A stretch of 64,000 nt of DNA from Duganella sp. OV510 (GCF_900100205.1 NZ_FNEQ01000004.1:310001-374000), one strand, 5' to 3'; shown: positions 56,501 to 64,000, counted from the stretch's first letter. The notes: a model not told the origin generated them from the letters alone. Program-made: numbers and translations.

Positions 56501-59500
56501 AGCGTGCCGCTGATATTTTGCGCGGCGGTTTTGGTAATCAGGTCGGTGCTGCTGGCGCCGGTATCGGCCGAGAAGCTGAATGTGGCACCGGTGGTGGTGG
56601 GCGCCACGGTATCGATGCTGACCGAAGGCGAAGTACCGGCGCCGCCGTTGTTGCCGGCCTGATCAGTATAGGCGCCGCCGGCCACGGTGATGCTGACCGA
56701 ACCGCTGGCCACGCCCGGAGCCGGCGTCAGCGTCGCTGTATACACCAGCGGATTGACGGTAGCAGTCAAGCCGCTGAGTGTGCCATTGGTGACCACCACA
56801 TCGGTATCGATGAAGCCCAGCGGCGCTTCGCTGAAGGTGAAGGTGACCGTGGCGCTGTCGCCAATCTTCAGCGACGACAGGTTGCTGGTAATCGCCAGCG
56901 TCGGCGCCTTGGTATCGACCAGGATCACCGGCGAGACGCCGGCACCGCCGAGGCCGTTGCCATCGTAGTAGCTGCCGCCGGTCACCGTGATCGAGGCTGC
57001 ACCGGTCACGTTGGCGCCGGGGGTGAACAACGCCGTATAAATGCCGCTGCCCTGGTTGGTCAGGCCGGTGAGAACGCCACCGCTGGTGACGATGTCGGCA
57101 GCGGTGAAATCACTGGGCACGGAACTGAAGGTGAAGGTGATATTTGCCGTTTCGCCGCCTTTCAGCGTGGCGGTATCACTGGTGATCACTACGCTCGGCC
57201 CGCGCGTGTTGATGGTGATGGCGGCGGAACTGGCGCCGCCGCCGTTGTTGCCGGCCAGGTCGGTGTAGCTGTTGGCCGCCAGCGAGACGCCGCCCACCAG
57301 GCCGAGCACGCCGCTATCCGGCGTGAATTGCACCGTGTAGACGCGCGGATTGGCAGTTGCCACCAGGTTGCCCAAGGTGCCGCCGATTGCGCTCAGGTCG
57401 GTCAGCGTCAGGCCATCCACCGCTTCGCTGAAGGTCAGCGTGATGGTGGCGGCTTCGCCGCTCTTCAATATGCTGACATTGCTGCTCAGCGAGGCGGTCG
57501 GGCCGGTGGTGTCCAGCACATAGGCGCTGCTGCTGGCCGCGCCGATATTGCCGGCGGTATCGACCACCCGCACCTGCAAGGTGTTGCTCCCGGTCAGGGT
57601 CTGGCTGGACAGCGACCAGTTGGCGCTGCCGGCGCTGGTATTGGCGGTCACCCAGGTGCTGCCGTTGTTGAGCGACACTTCGACCCGCTCATCGGACGCC
57701 AGTGCCGTGGTCAGCGTGCCGGAGATGGTGTTCTGCGCGGCGGTCCTGGTGATCAGGTCGGTCGAGCTGGCGCCGGTGTCGGCCGAGAACGACACGGTGC
57801 TGCCGGTGTTGGTCGGCAGGCTGGTGTCGAGCGTGTAACTGAGACTCAGCGGCGTGCTGCTGCCGCCGGGATTGCTGACGCGCACCTGCACAACATCGCT
57901 GCCGGTCAGCGTTTGTCCGGCCAGCGTCCAGTTGCTGCTGCCGGTGCTGGCGGTGGCGGTGGCCCAGCTGTTGCCGTTGTCCAGCGACACTTCCACCTTC
58001 TCGCCGCTGGCCAGGCCGGCGCTCAGCGTGCCGCTGATGGTCTGGGCGGCGGTCTTGGTAATCAGGTCGGTGCTGCTGATGCCGGTATCGGCCGAGAACT
58101 TCACCGTCAGCGCGGTGGTACTGCTTGGCGTCGCCGACACCACCGTGGTGGCGCTGTTGCTGACGATGACGCTGCCATCGTTGATGCTGATGGTAAACGT
58201 GGTGGTGGCGCTCATGCCGGCCGTGCTCTGGAACACCAGTTGCTGCAACGCCGCCTGCGCCGCGCCGGGGGCGGCCGCCGACAGCGTATAGGTAACACCG
58301 CCGTCGATGGTAACGAAGCCGGACGCGCTCAGCGAAGCCGGCGTGAACCCGCCCTTGGTCGAACTGTCCGGCGTGACCGTGACAATGACCTGGGCGCCAA
58401 CATCGGGATCGCTCAGCGTGATGGCGGAGAACGGATGCAGCGTACCGCCGGCCGTGACGTTCTGCGCTGCCGCCGTGCCGGTCAGCACCGGCGCATCATT
58501 GACCGAGGTGGCGGTGATGACGGTCGAGGTATTGGTGGTGCTGGCGCCGTTGGCGTCGGTCGCGGTCAGCGTGAAGGTGGTGTTGATGCCAACGCCTACG
58601 GCCGCCTGGTTGCTGGTTGGCGTGAAGGTCAGCGCCTTCAGCGCCGTGGTCAGCGCAGCCGGCGTGACCGCGCTCAGCGTGTAGCTGCCATTGCTGCCGG
58701 ACAAGCCGGTGCCGCTCAGCGTGCCATTGGCGCTGTTGAAGGCGATCGTCATGCTGACGTTGTCGCCGTTGATGTCGGCCACGGTCACATTGGCAAACGG
58801 CTTGACGGTGGCGTTGTCGTTGACGCCACCGGTGGCGGCGCCGGTAATGGTCGGCGCGCTGTTGCTGGTGTTGTTCACCACCAACAGTGCGGCGCTGACC
58901 GAGGTGTTGGCATTACCGATGACACTGTTCCAGTCATCCAGCGCCGACAGCGCATACGTGGTGCCGCCGGCCGAGGTGGTGCCGTTCTTGTTCAGCAAGG
59001 CCTCGACCGCCGCAATGTCGGCACCCGACAAGGTCACCGAGAACGAGGTCGCGCTGGTCACCTCGACGTTGCCGCTGGTGCTCAGCTGGCGCGTGACGCC
59101 GCCCTCGCCCTTCAGTCCCAGCTTGGCCACCGTGACGTCGTTGCCGGCGCCGGAAACACTGACCAGGTTGGTGCCGGTGACGGTCAGCACATGGGTGGTG
59201 GCGTTGTAGCTGGCCGAGGTGATGGTTGGCAGCTGCACATTGCTGACCGTAATCGGCGTGCTGGCGTCAACACCGTTGCTGAGATTGGCATTCCAGTTGG
59301 CGGCGGCAGCAATATTGAACGTGGTGCCGTCAACGCTGGCTGCGCCGTTGTTGTTCAGCAAGCCACTGATGGCCAGTTTGTCGGCCGCGTTCAGCGTGAT
59401 CGACGCCGCCGTGGTACTGCTGGCACTGCCGGTCGGCGTGGTCAGCGTGTACGTGACGCCATTGGCGCCCTTGATGGTCAGCTTGGTCGGATCGATGGCG

Positions 59501-60654
59501 TCGCCGGCGCGGATGCCCACCGCAGTCAGGTTCAGCACGCCGCTGTTGGCGTTATAGGCAGCCGAACTGATGCTGTGCGCGGCACGCGAATTGGCGATGG
59601 TGAAATCGTCGATGGCCACCTCGAAGCCGAGCGGGTTGACGATACGGATGCCGTAGATGCCCTTGAAGTCCGCCATCGCGGCGAAATTCAGCAAGCCATA
59701 TTCATTGATGATCAGGCTGGTCAGCGAGACGCCGACGCCGGTCGGCTGGTAATTGGCGTCCAGCGCATACACGGTGTAGATGACCGTACCCAGCAGGTTG
59801 CCCAACAGGCTGCCGCTGCCAAGATTGATGCTGACAGCGTCGAACACGCCGCTGTTGGCACGCAGGTCGACATAGCTGACCGGCGACAGCAGCGAGCCGT
59901 TGACGGTCAGACGGTCGTCGCTGAGCGGAATGCCGATCAGGTTGCTGCCGTTGACATTCACCACCTGCACGCCGCCGCCGTTGGTGCTCTGGGTGTACAG
60001 ATCCAGCCCGGTGCCGAGGATGTTGGTGGCGCTGACAATGGCGCCGGCGGCCAGGCCGCTGCTGTTAATCAGCGTGACATTGGCATTGGTGGAAAAGGTC
60101 AGCGTGCCATTGGCGCCGGCGTTGACCAGCGCCAGCGTGTCCGCATACGCTTCCTGTGCCTGCGCCGACAGCAGGCTGGCAGCCTCGATGCTGCCGGTGC
60201 TTTGCTCCAGGTCCCAGTTGGCGCCCAGCAGCGTGCTGCCGGTAGTGTCGGTGGAGGCAGCCACGTCGGCGCTGGTGGCCAGCGCCAGATTGTCGATGAA
60301 GGACAGGCCGGTATTGCCGGCGGCAACGTCGCAACCGTACAACAGCAGGTCGCCGCTATCGCTCAGCGCGGCGCCCCACTCATGCAGCGCGTCAAGATAA
60401 GCATCCAGATTGGCGGCGCTCAGCACGGTGTTGCCCAGTTGCAGCTGGCCCTGCGCGCCGTGCGACACAATCTGCACGCTGTCCAGATCCTGATGCTGGC
60501 GCAGCACGGTGGCGATCTGTTCCACGCCGTCGCGCCATGAAACCAGTTTCACCACCAATACATCATCGCCCGCGCCAGCTACGAGTGCGGCGGCGTTGGC
60601 CACGCCAGCATCAATGAACAGAACCGAACGGTAGGTATGCAATTGCTTATTCAT
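47587..60654 (-). CDS. Giant DUF4347/Ig-repeat/RTX/DUF4214 surface adhesin (4355 aa)
   Basis: Predicted type I-secreted surface or biofilm adhesin. The ATG at 60654 (MNKQLHTYRS) follows GCGGAGCAGCAAC. Order: DUF4347 domain (about 8-165, VSHGAQGQLQLG and LLLYGCDVAAGNTG); linker domains; cadherin-like segments (about 585-850); a block of 28 Ig-like modules (about 848-3685) of two alternating kinds; a unique region; RTX calcium repeats (about 3923-3975 and 4158-4188, GGNDQLLGGAGNDVLQGG); and two DUF4214 domains (about 4028-4090 and 4231-4318). No classical signal peptide is present, consistent with type I export, but no secretion genes are in the window. Confidence 0.92.
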   Translation of the reverse strand: MNKQLHTYRSVLFIDAGVANAAALVAGAGDDVLVVKLVSWRDGVEQIATVLRQHQDLDSVQIVSHGAQGQLQLGNTVLSAANLDAYLDALHEWGAALSDSGDLLLYGCDVAAGNTGLSFIDNLALATSADVAASTDTTGSTLLGANWDLEQSTGSIEAASLLSAQAQEAYADTLALVNAGANGTLTFSTNANVTLINSSGLAAGAIVSATNILGTGLDLYTQSTNGGGVQVVNVNGSNLIGIPLSDDRLTVNGSLLSPVSYVDLRANSGVFDAVSINLGSGSLLGNLLGTVIYTVYALDANYQPTGVGVSLTSLIINEYGLLNFAAMADFKGIYGIRIVNPLGFEVAIDDFTIANSRAAHSISSAAYNANSGVLNLTAVGIRAGDAIDPTKLTIKGANGVTYTLTTPTGSASSTTAASITLNAADKLAISGLLNNNGAASVDGTTFNIAAAANWNANLSNGVDASTPITVSNVQLPTITSASYNATTHVLTVTGTNLVSVSGAGNDVTVAKLGLKGEGGVTRQLSTSGNVEVTSATSFSVTLSGADIAAVEALLNKNGTTSAGGTTYALSALDDWNSVIGNANTSVSAALLVVNNTSNSAPTITGAATGGVNDNATVKPFANVTVADINGDNVSMTIAFNSANGTLSGTGLSGSNGSYTLSAVTPAALTTALKALTFTPTSNQAAVGVGINTTFTLTATDANGASTTNTSTVITATSVNDAPVLTGTAAAQNVTAGGTLHPFSAITLSDPDVGAQVIVTVTPDSSTKGGFTPASLSASGFVTIDGGVTYTLSAAAPGAAQAALQQLVFQSTAGMSATTTFTISINDGSVIVSNSATTVVSATPSSTTALTVKFSADTGISSTDLITKTAAQTISGTLSAGLASGEKVEVSLDNGNSWATATASTGSSNWTLAGQTLTGSDVVQVRVSNPGGSSTPLSLSYTLDTSLPTNTGSTVSFSADTGASSTDLITRTAAQNTISGTLTTALASDERVEVSLNNGSTWVTANTSAGSANWSLSSQTLTGSNTLQVRVVDTAGNIGAASSSAYVLDTTGPTASLSSNVSILKSGEAATITLTFSEAVDGLTLTDLSAIGGTLGNLVATANPRVYTVQFTPDSGVLGLVGGVSLAANSYTDLAGNNGGGASSAAITINTRGPSVVITSDTATLKGGETANITFTFSSVPSDFTAADIVTSGGVLTGLTNQGSGIYTALFTPGANVTGAASITVTGGSYYDGNGLGGAGVSPVILVDTKAPTLAITSNLSSLKIGDSATVTFTFSEAPLGFIDTDVVVTNGTLSGLTATVNPLVYTATLTPAPGVASGSVSITVAGGAYTDQAGNNGGAGTSPSVSIDTVAPTTTGATFSFSADTGASSTDLITKTAAQNISGTLSAALVSGETVQVSLDNGSTWLNASASAGSASWTLNGRTLTASDTLQVRVNDVVGNHGSAFSAAYVLDTTAPTVVVGSNLGALKAGETANLTFTFSEAPSNFSAASLTVTGGSVSALAATANPLVYTAVFTPATGQTGVTATVQVKANGYIDTAGNAGQASLATPIVINTSLPSLVISADDTALKAGEVAHLTFTFTTPPTDFTAADISYSNGTLSGFAVTANPLVYTAQFTPTAGLGAGSTGISVAAGAYADAFGNPGGGASGPTISIDTLAPSVTINSNVTAVKAGETALITFTFSEAPTGFTASDVVTTGGTLNGLVQSANPLVYTATFTPTAGIQGSNASITIGAGAFTDAAGNANAGATPTPPISIDTQPPAAVANTVSFSHDNGVSATDLVTSLTIQDITGTLATPLGNGEFVQVSLDNGLNWSTAVGSGNGWSLSGVTLSASDTLKVRVGDSAGNFGPVYATSYVLDSTAPTVVISSNVNALKAGETAIISFVFSEAVAGFDLSDISAGSGALSNLVATANPLVYTALYTPNDGVDNVGDNISVTGSGFIDKAGNSGSNASSPGIQVDTQAPANSGDSVIFSSDSGAADLVTNVAAQNISGTLSANLQPGETVEVSLNNGTTWVSATLTGADSWSLNGQTLSSGAGRSVQVRVSDDAGNHGSVYSAAYTLDQTPPTLVISSSKAALNSADTPLITFTFSEAPVGFSGSSISASGGTLSGFSATANPLVYTAVFTPTAGQVAGIGAISVAPGAYTDLAGNNGAGAAVPTITYATVAPGVSITSDISTLKAGDVANITFKFSSEPTDFDMSDISFSGGVLSGLAVSANPLIYTAVFTASNGIASGSGTISVASGSFHDVSNNPGVGGVMAAIAIDTLAPTLSITSNVTSLNSSGTALITFSFSEAPPVFTLGDISASNGTISNLVQTANPLVYTAVLTPAANVTSGTAVVSVAAGAYADAAGNGGGGAAGPSINVDTLAPALIGGAVLFSADTGSSSTDLMTRTATQLITGTLNGGTLVSGDVVEVSLNNGVTWVSASTSVGGNSWSLSNQTLSAGSGKMVQVRVTDGAGNHGAVASFGYVLDTTAPTVSISSDSSTLRAGQSAIISFTFSESVSGFSIGDLTASGGTLSGFASTANPLVYTVVLTPTPGLNGSASVTLLNNLYTDVAGNSGSGGSSPSISIDTLAPTLQITSSTNALTTGGSATITFTFSDAPSSFALGDISAANGTLSGLSVTSNPLVYTATFTPTAGVENVSGLISVNGTVYADLAGNAGSNASSPAISIDTLAPTTTGASVSFSADNGASQVDLVTNAATQLISGTLDAPLVLGETVQVSLNNGATWLTALATGASSWALTPQALAGSGTLQVRVVDDAGNAGPAFSKGYVLDLVAPTLSVSSSATTLKAGETATLTFTFSEEPDGFALNDLSPVNGALSSFTKVSALVYTVVLTPTASLSGVGAGVSMVAGRYTDIAGNPGAAVSSPLIIIDTSVPALTITSSSPALKIGESATITFSFSELPVGFTLGDISISGGTLSGFGQTANPLVYTAVFTPTAGVLSGSGVITVAPGSFSDSAGNAGTVTPLTPIGYSTQAPGTTGATVVFSNDPDHNLVVNSALQTISGTLTANLQGAETVEVSLDNGLSWLPAAASPGSDAWSIGLTPLGGSGVLQVRVVDGAGNHGPASATAYVLDLTPPTVSITSNAGASMKAADTATLTFTFSEVPYNFVAGDVAVTGGSVSGLVQTANPLVYTATFTPQPGYTGQGTVTLAGTSYNDLAGNLGVSGAVVVAANIDALPPSLLINSSVPMLKVGETALISFTFSEAPVGFAVGDVSVSGGTLSAFGQTANPLVYSAVFTPTSGVASGTASISVAPNLYSDLAGNGGLGGTMAAISLATQIPVPMATGTPSFSNDSGVIGDLITSNPSQVVTGTLSATLGGNEMVQVSFDDGATWSQATVTGNSWSIAKTLLGSGVLRVRVADTAGNHSAETFTPYTLDQSPPSVTVSSGAVTVANGTAPTLITFTFSEAPAAFDNTHVNVGGGTLGPVTATNDPKVFTAYFTPTTGVASGNASINVANYRDKADNTGNSGAIPSLQIDTLAPSAAAGGVTFSADNGTGGDLITNTGTQLLSGNLSAPLAAGDVVQISVDNGVTWQNLSSNIGDSSWSVTKTLSGSSRVVVRVADAAGNFSTAYSAPYTIDTTPPTASFSSNVGTVGQGGVATITLTLSDAAALTLADLIVSGGTVSGFSGSGTTYTLKVTPPANSTTPITVVLGSGLFSDAAGNTNTSNATLTVPVNTNAVPANPGTPSTVDGVQVQTQTWVDASTGLAMRTVSVPTVTSSRPEDSNTEHANLADIPIGIAASGGNPGTSLVVSVPVGVGFEASGPASLLSGAMALTDLIGRIDDHTAAGQATRAAMEAQAREFLAGLDSDVQLQHATLKLNGVTGTANAVVMVDGADMLTEGGTGGGNTQHDTVPGDDTAIALVIDASTLPQGIGLQLDDVHFAAIIGAASVQGGAGENFVIGDGEAQRIVLSTGADNDTLYGNGGDDILGTAGGNDYLNGGDGLDWLAGGGGNDQLLGGAGNDVLQGGRSDVGQWQFFLKDGKVVAQHQLALAGATVMETVTAAELNGSEAILKFAATDTARLETLSLLYHAAFERAPDLVGLNFWAGLTQLSTQQLAAGFLVVPEAAQGLMKMSNHDYVATLLENALGVKPAESALSAWVAKLDAAAPGDLSARAGVLAEIAVTSEHRAAWTSGSDGMALGGELLNQEQGWIGNSGDDRLDGGAGSDRLVGGDGIDTVIYSGAAAGYKLALNTNGEVMIGEPDGALDTILQIERGEFNGVTLDLGFTQAGAATLQEIGMLYHLTLGRSGDFPGFQFWVNSGLHGSALASSFMAAAEFQQQYNGLGDAEFITMLYQHTLAQAPSAGTLAQWDAYLDTHSRADLVVQLATDVTLVGSQYDSGSLSLIGSL

Positions 60655-60896
60655 GTTGCTGCTCCGCATCTTTACGGGGGGTTTCCCGATTATGAGTAGC
60701 TTCAAAAGGAACGCAAAATTTTCCCGTTTGCCAAACGTTCTGTACCGGATAGCAAATGCCGGAGTCCGCTGCCGCACGCAGGAAAACCGCCGGCATTTGT
60801 TAAAATGCTCTTCTTGCCGCCCTTTCGGCGAGTTCAGCCAATTTCGGTTACTCTCTGCACCAATAATTTATTTGCTGCACCAGAAAGGATTTAAAA

Positions 60897-62498
60897 TTGC
60901 CAACTCTTTTGACACGACGCCTGGCCTTGCTGGCCGAAGAAAAACACCGCGCCGTGCTGGCTGGCGGGCTGCGAGGCATTGAGCGGGAGACGCTGCGCGT
61001 AGACGGTGCGGGTCATCTGGCGCACACGCCGCACCCGGCTGCCATGGGTTCGGCGCTGACGCATCCACAAATCACCACCGACTACGCTGAGACGCTGCTG
61101 GAGTTCATCACGCCGGCCGAGCAGGATATCGCCACCACCCTTGCCAAGCTGGATGGCATCCACCGCTACGCCTACAGCAAGCTGGGCAACGAGCTGCTGT
61201 GGAGCCAGTCGATGCCATGTCAGCTGCCAGCCGAAGAAGACATCGAGATCGCCTGGTATGGCACCTCCAACCTGGGCACGCTGAAGCATGTCTATCGTCG
61301 CGGCCTGGCGCTGCGTTATGGCAAGGCCATGCAATGCATCGCCGGCATCCACTACAACTACTCGCTGGACGAGCGCCTGTGGCGTGTGCTGGCCGAGCAG
61401 GAGCCCGGCGATAAACGCCTGACCGCGCGCTCCTACCAGTCGGAAGCCTACCTGGCCACCATCCGCAATTTCCGCCGCTACAGCTGGCTGCTGATGTATC
61501 TGTTCGGCGCCTCGCCGGTGCTGTCGTCCGGCTTCCTGCGCGGCCGTCCGCACAAGTTGCAAACGCTGTCGGCCGACACGCTGTACCTGCCTTACGCCAC
61601 CAGTCTGCGCATGAGCGACCTGGGCTACCAGAACGATGCCCAGTCCGGCCTGAGTCCGCATGAAAACTGTCTCGACAGCTACGTCGCGGCGCTGACCCGC
61701 GCGGTCAACCAGCCTTATGCGCCGTATGCCGAACTGGGCACCAAGCGCGATGGCGAATGGATACAGCTGAGCACCAATGTGCTGCAGATCGAAAACGAGT
61801 ACTACTCGACCATCCGTCCGAAACGCGTGATCCAGACCGGCGAGCGGCCGATCCAGGCGCTGTGCGCGCGCGGCGTGCAGTACATCGAAGTGCGCTGCAT
61901 GGACGTCGACCCATTCGAGCCGGTCGGCATCAGCGAGCAGGCCGGCCGTTTCCTCGACGCCTTCCTGCTGTTCTGCGCGCTGGAAGACAGCCCGCAGATC
62001 ACGCCGGAACACAGCGCGCGCTACACCGAAAACTTCGCGCGCACCGTCAAGGAAGGCCGCCGTCCGGGCCTGACGCTGCACAACGGCGACGCCGAAGTGC
62101 CGTTGCCGGCCTGGGGCGCCGAACTGCTGGAGCGCATCCGCCCGGTGGCCGAGCTGCTGGATACACTGCGCGGCGACACGGCGCACGGCAACGCACTGGC
62201 AGCACAGTCGCTAAAGCTACAGGACGCCACGCTGACGCCGTCGGCCCAGGTGCTGCGTGCACTGGAAGCACATGGCAATTCGTTCAGCGCCTTCGCGCTG
62301 GCGCAAAGCGAGCAGCACGCGGCCTACTTCCGCAGCCATCCGCCGACTGCCGAAGAAGCAAGCTACTTCGATGCCCTGGCCGCCACCTCGCTGGCCGAGC
62401 AAGGCGAGATGGAAGCGGCGCCGCAGTCGAACTTTGACGATTACGTCGCCGCCTACCGCGCCAGCAACCTGTGCCAGTCGCGCCAGGACTGCGATTAA
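60897..62498 (+). CDS. gshA: Glutamate-cysteine ligase
   Basis: 533-residue ATP-dependent enzyme making gamma-glutamylcysteine, the first step of glutathione synthesis. Family segments are [46 protein letters not shown] and [12 protein letters not shown]. The length is as expected for the proteobacterial type 1 enzyme. The start is a TTG with AGAAAGGATTTAAAA upstream. It diverges from the adhesin across 242 nt in which I see no other gene. Confidence 0.95.
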   Translation: MPTLLTRRLALLAEEKHRAVLAGGLRGIERETLRVDGAGHLAHTPHPAAMGSALTHPQITTDYAETLLEFITPAEQDIATTLAKLDGIHRYAYSKLGNELLWSQSMPCQLPAEEDIEIAWYGTSNLGTLKHVYRRGLALRYGKAMQCIAGIHYNYSLDERLWRVLAEQEPGDKRLTARSYQSEAYLATIRNFRRYSWLLMYLFGASPVLSSGFLRGRPHKLQTLSADTLYLPYATSLRMSDLGYQNDAQSGLSPHENCLDSYVAALTRAVNQPYAPYAELGTKRDGEWIQLSTNVLQIENEYYSTIRPKRVIQTGERPIQALCARGVQYIEVRCMDVDPFEPVGISEQAGRFLDAFLLFCALEDSPQITPEHSARYTENFARTVKEGRRPGLTLHNGDAEVPLPAWGAELLERIRPVAELLDTLRGDTAHGNALAAQSLKLQDATLTPSAQVLRALEAHGNSFSAFALAQSEQHAAYFRSHPPTAEEASYFDALAATSLAEQGEMEAAPQSNFDDYVAAYRASNLCQSRQDCD

Positions 62499-62512
62499 GT
62501 ACCATCAAGCCA

Positions 62513-63556
62513 ATGCTCACCTTCTACAACGAACTGCACGCGCAGCACAAAGGCCGCCACGAATTCTTCCGTGGCGAGCTGGTGCCCTGCTTTGAAAAGC
62601 CGGAGCGTGCGGATTCGGTGCTGGCGGAGCTGGGGCGGCGCGGCCTGGGCCGCATTGTCACACCGCATGGCGTGCCGCTGATGTCGCTGGAGCGCGTCCA
62701 CACGCCGCGCTATCTGCACTTCCTGCGCAACGCCTGGAGCGAATGGGTGGCGCTGGACCCGGCCAATGCGAAGAAGGACGCCTTGCCGTCGGTATGGCCG
62801 GTGCGCACGCTGCGCAGCGATATCGAGCCGGAGGATTTCTCCGCCCGCATGGGACTGTACTCGATGGACAGCGGCACGCCGCTGACCGCCGGCACCTGGA
62901 CCGCCGCCAAGACCGGCGCCGATTGCGCCGTCAACGCCGCGCACGCGCTGCGCCTCGGCGAACGCGGCGCTTTTGTGCTGAGCCGCCCGCCCGGCCACCA
63001 TGCCGGCGCCGATTTCTTTGGCGGCTACTGCTTCCTCAACAATGCCGCGCTGGCGGCGCAGCACATGCTGGATGATGGCGCGCGCAAGGTCGCCATCATC
63101 GACATCGACTACCACCACGGCAACGGCACGCAAAGCATCTTCTACCAGCGCGACGATGTGCTGTTCATCTCCATCCACGCCGACCCGCGCAGCGAATACC
63201 CGTTCTATCTGGGCCACGCCGACGAGCGCGGCGAAGGTGCAGGCCACGGTTTCAATCTGAACTTGCCGCTGGCGGCCGGCAGCAGCCCGCAGGCCTGGTT
63301 CTCGGCGCTGGAAACCGCCTGCATCCGCATCGGCAGCTTCGCGCCGGATGCGCTGGTGGTGTCGCTCGGCGTCGATACCTTTGCCGGCGATCCGCTGTCG
63401 CGCTTTGCGCTACAAAGCGCGGACTACCTGAAGATCGGCGAACGCCTCGCCTGGCTCAACCTGCCCACCGCCTTCATCTTCGAAGGCGGCTACGCGGTCA
63501 AGGAATTGGGCGTCAATGTGGTCAACGTGCTTGAGGGCTTCGAGACAGCGCTGTAA
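62513..63556 (+). CDS. Histone deacetylase-like amidohydrolase
   Basis: 347-residue zinc hydrolase of the HDAC/acetylpolyamine amidohydrolase superfamily. It has SRPPGHHAGADFFGGYCFLN with the catalytic His pair, the metal-binding DIDYHHGNGTQSIFY, SIHADPRSEYPF and LVVSLGVDTFAGDPL. In bacteria such enzymes deacetylate polyamines or other small amides; the substrate here is not known. ATG 62513 is the probable start, 14 nt after gshA. The 3' end overlaps the convergent serine hydrolase by 35 bp. Confidence 0.9.
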   Translation: MLTFYNELHAQHKGRHEFFRGELVPCFEKPERADSVLAELGRRGLGRIVTPHGVPLMSLERVHTPRYLHFLRNAWSEWVALDPANAKKDALPSVWPVRTLRSDIEPEDFSARMGLYSMDSGTPLTAGTWTAAKTGADCAVNAAHALRLGERGAFVLSRPPGHHAGADFFGGYCFLNNAALAAQHMLDDGARKVAIIDIDYHHGNGTQSIFYQRDDVLFISIHADPRSEYPFYLGHADERGEGAGHGFNLNLPLAAGSSPQAWFSALETACIRIGSFAPDALVVSLGVDTFAGDPLSRFALQSADYLKIGERLAWLNLPTAFIFEGGYAVKELGVNVVNVLEGFETAL

Positions 63557-64000
63557 ACACGTAATCGGTCAGCAGCTTCTCGCTGATCGCATGCGGCTGG
63601 CGCACCTGGAAGTTGGTGGTGGTGATGACCACCACCGCGCGCAGTTCAGGTATCAGCACCACCTTGTTGCCGCCGCTGCCCGACATCATCGCCACACTGA
63701 TAGTCTGGTCGCCCTGTTTAAATTTTTTCAACCACCACAGATAGCCGTACCCGGTGTTCTCATCGACCTGCGCGTGCGGCGACAACGATTGCTTGACCCA
63801 GTTGGCCGACACCACGCGCTTGCCCTGCCATGCGCCGCCGTTCAGGTATAGCTCGCCCAGCTTCAGCAGGTCGAGGCTGCGCAAGGCGACCCCGCCGCCG
63901 GTCATCGCAGGGCCGGTGGGCGTGTACTGCCACTTCACTTTCGTGATGCCTATTGGTCCGAACAGGGAGCGTGCCGCAAACTGATCGATTTTTTCGCCGG
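63522..64000 (-). CDS. Serine hydrolase (beta-lactamase/CubicO family), 3' part only
   Basis: The last about 158 codons are visible; the 5' end lies beyond the window. Segments such as SLFGPIGITKVKWQYTP, GGGVALRSLDLLKLGELYLN and a conserved MSGSGGNKVVLIPELRAVVV match the C-terminal half of class C beta-lactamase-like serine hydrolases. The catalytic SxxK would lie in the missing part. It overlaps the deacetylase-like gene tail to tail by 35 bp. Confidence 0.8.
   Translation of the reverse strand, partial: GEKIDQFAARSLFGPIGITKVKWQYTPTGPAMTGGGVALRSLDLLKLGELYLNGGAWQGKRVVSANWVKQSLSPHAQVDENTGYGYLWWLKKFKQGDQTISVAMMSGSGGNKVVLIPELRAVVVITTTNFQVRQPHAISEKLLTDYVFTALSRSPQAR

Noticed and set aside
47700..58200. 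Possible CRISPR-like or satellite repeats because of recurring DNA such as CAGCGGATTGGCGGT
   Set aside because: The recurrences follow the roughly 300-bp coding periodicity of Ig-like modules and stay in frame; there are no short regularly spaced repeats with unique spacers.
46636..60540. Very long open frames on the plus strand opposite the giant adhesin (over 1000 and over 1700 codons)
   Set aside because: They are antisense shadows of a GC-rich, repetitive gene. Their translations are Arg/Ala/Gly-rich with no domains, while the minus strand encodes clear Ig, RTX and DUF4214 motifs.
60653..60982. 109-codon plus-strand frame between the adhesin and gshA
   Set aside because: It overlaps the gshA start in another frame, shows no family features, and covers the expected promoter region.

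Overview
The window looks like chromosomal DNA of a GC-rich betaproteobacterium (Burkholderiales), most likely an Oxalobacteraceae member of the Massilia/Duganella type. The evidence is the gene content (minCDE, a hemA-prfA-dsbB-prmC block, phaA-phaB, metR, a proteobacterial gshA), a pectin-degradation locus with a TonB-dependent receptor, and several M13 peptidases. The assignment is from gene content and style only; no database search was possible.

Layout. 1-2027: the 5' part of a bacteriophytochrome kinase. 2131-12525: a pectin/hemicellulose locus with a GH28 enzyme, a putative six-hairpin glycosidase, a TonB-dependent receptor, a second atypical GH28-like protein and a GH43 enzyme, organised around a divergent promoter region at about 6.1-6.28 kb. 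12762-12837: tRNA-Arg(CCG). 13.0-14.2 kb: a membrane-anchored cytochrome c and a lipoprotein. 14.3-20.6 kb: three tandem M13 zinc metallopeptidases. 20.7-23.1 kb: a Spy-like periplasmic protein and CtpA. 23.2-34.1 kb: a FabH-like synthase, a toxin-antitoxin remnant with a frameshifted ParE toxin, an acetyltransferase-azoreductase pair, a MocR regulator, an AhpD-like protein, a YbaL-type antiporter, a solute-binding protein, FadH and small conserved proteins. 34.1-38.3 kb: proline iminopeptidase, phaB, phaA and metR. 38.6-45.8 kb: minCDE, a response regulator and hemA-prfA-dsbB-prmC. 45.8-60.7 kb: a 4355-residue RTX/Ig-repeat adhesin followed 9 nt later on the same strand by a REC-AraC regulator and a degenerate kinase. 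60.9-64 kb: gshA, a histone-deacetylase-like hydrolase and the 3' part of a serine hydrolase.

How the genes work together. The polysaccharide locus can be read as outer-membrane uptake plus periplasmic trimming of pectic oligosaccharides. phaA-phaB make (R)-3-hydroxybutyryl-CoA for polyhydroxybutyrate, and a perfect FNR-type box placed exactly at -41.5 relative to a candidate -10 suggests induction when oxygen is low. The three M13 peptidases, CtpA and the Spy-like protein form a neighbourhood of envelope proteolysis and stress. The giant adhesin probably contributes to surface attachment and biofilm, and the regulator pair behind it may be co-transcribed with it.

The most unusual items are the two-module architecture and regulatory neighbours of the adhesin, two large palindromes sitting directly after the stop codons of two protease genes, a terminator-like hairpin inside the leader of the Spy-like gene, and the FNR promoter of phaAB.
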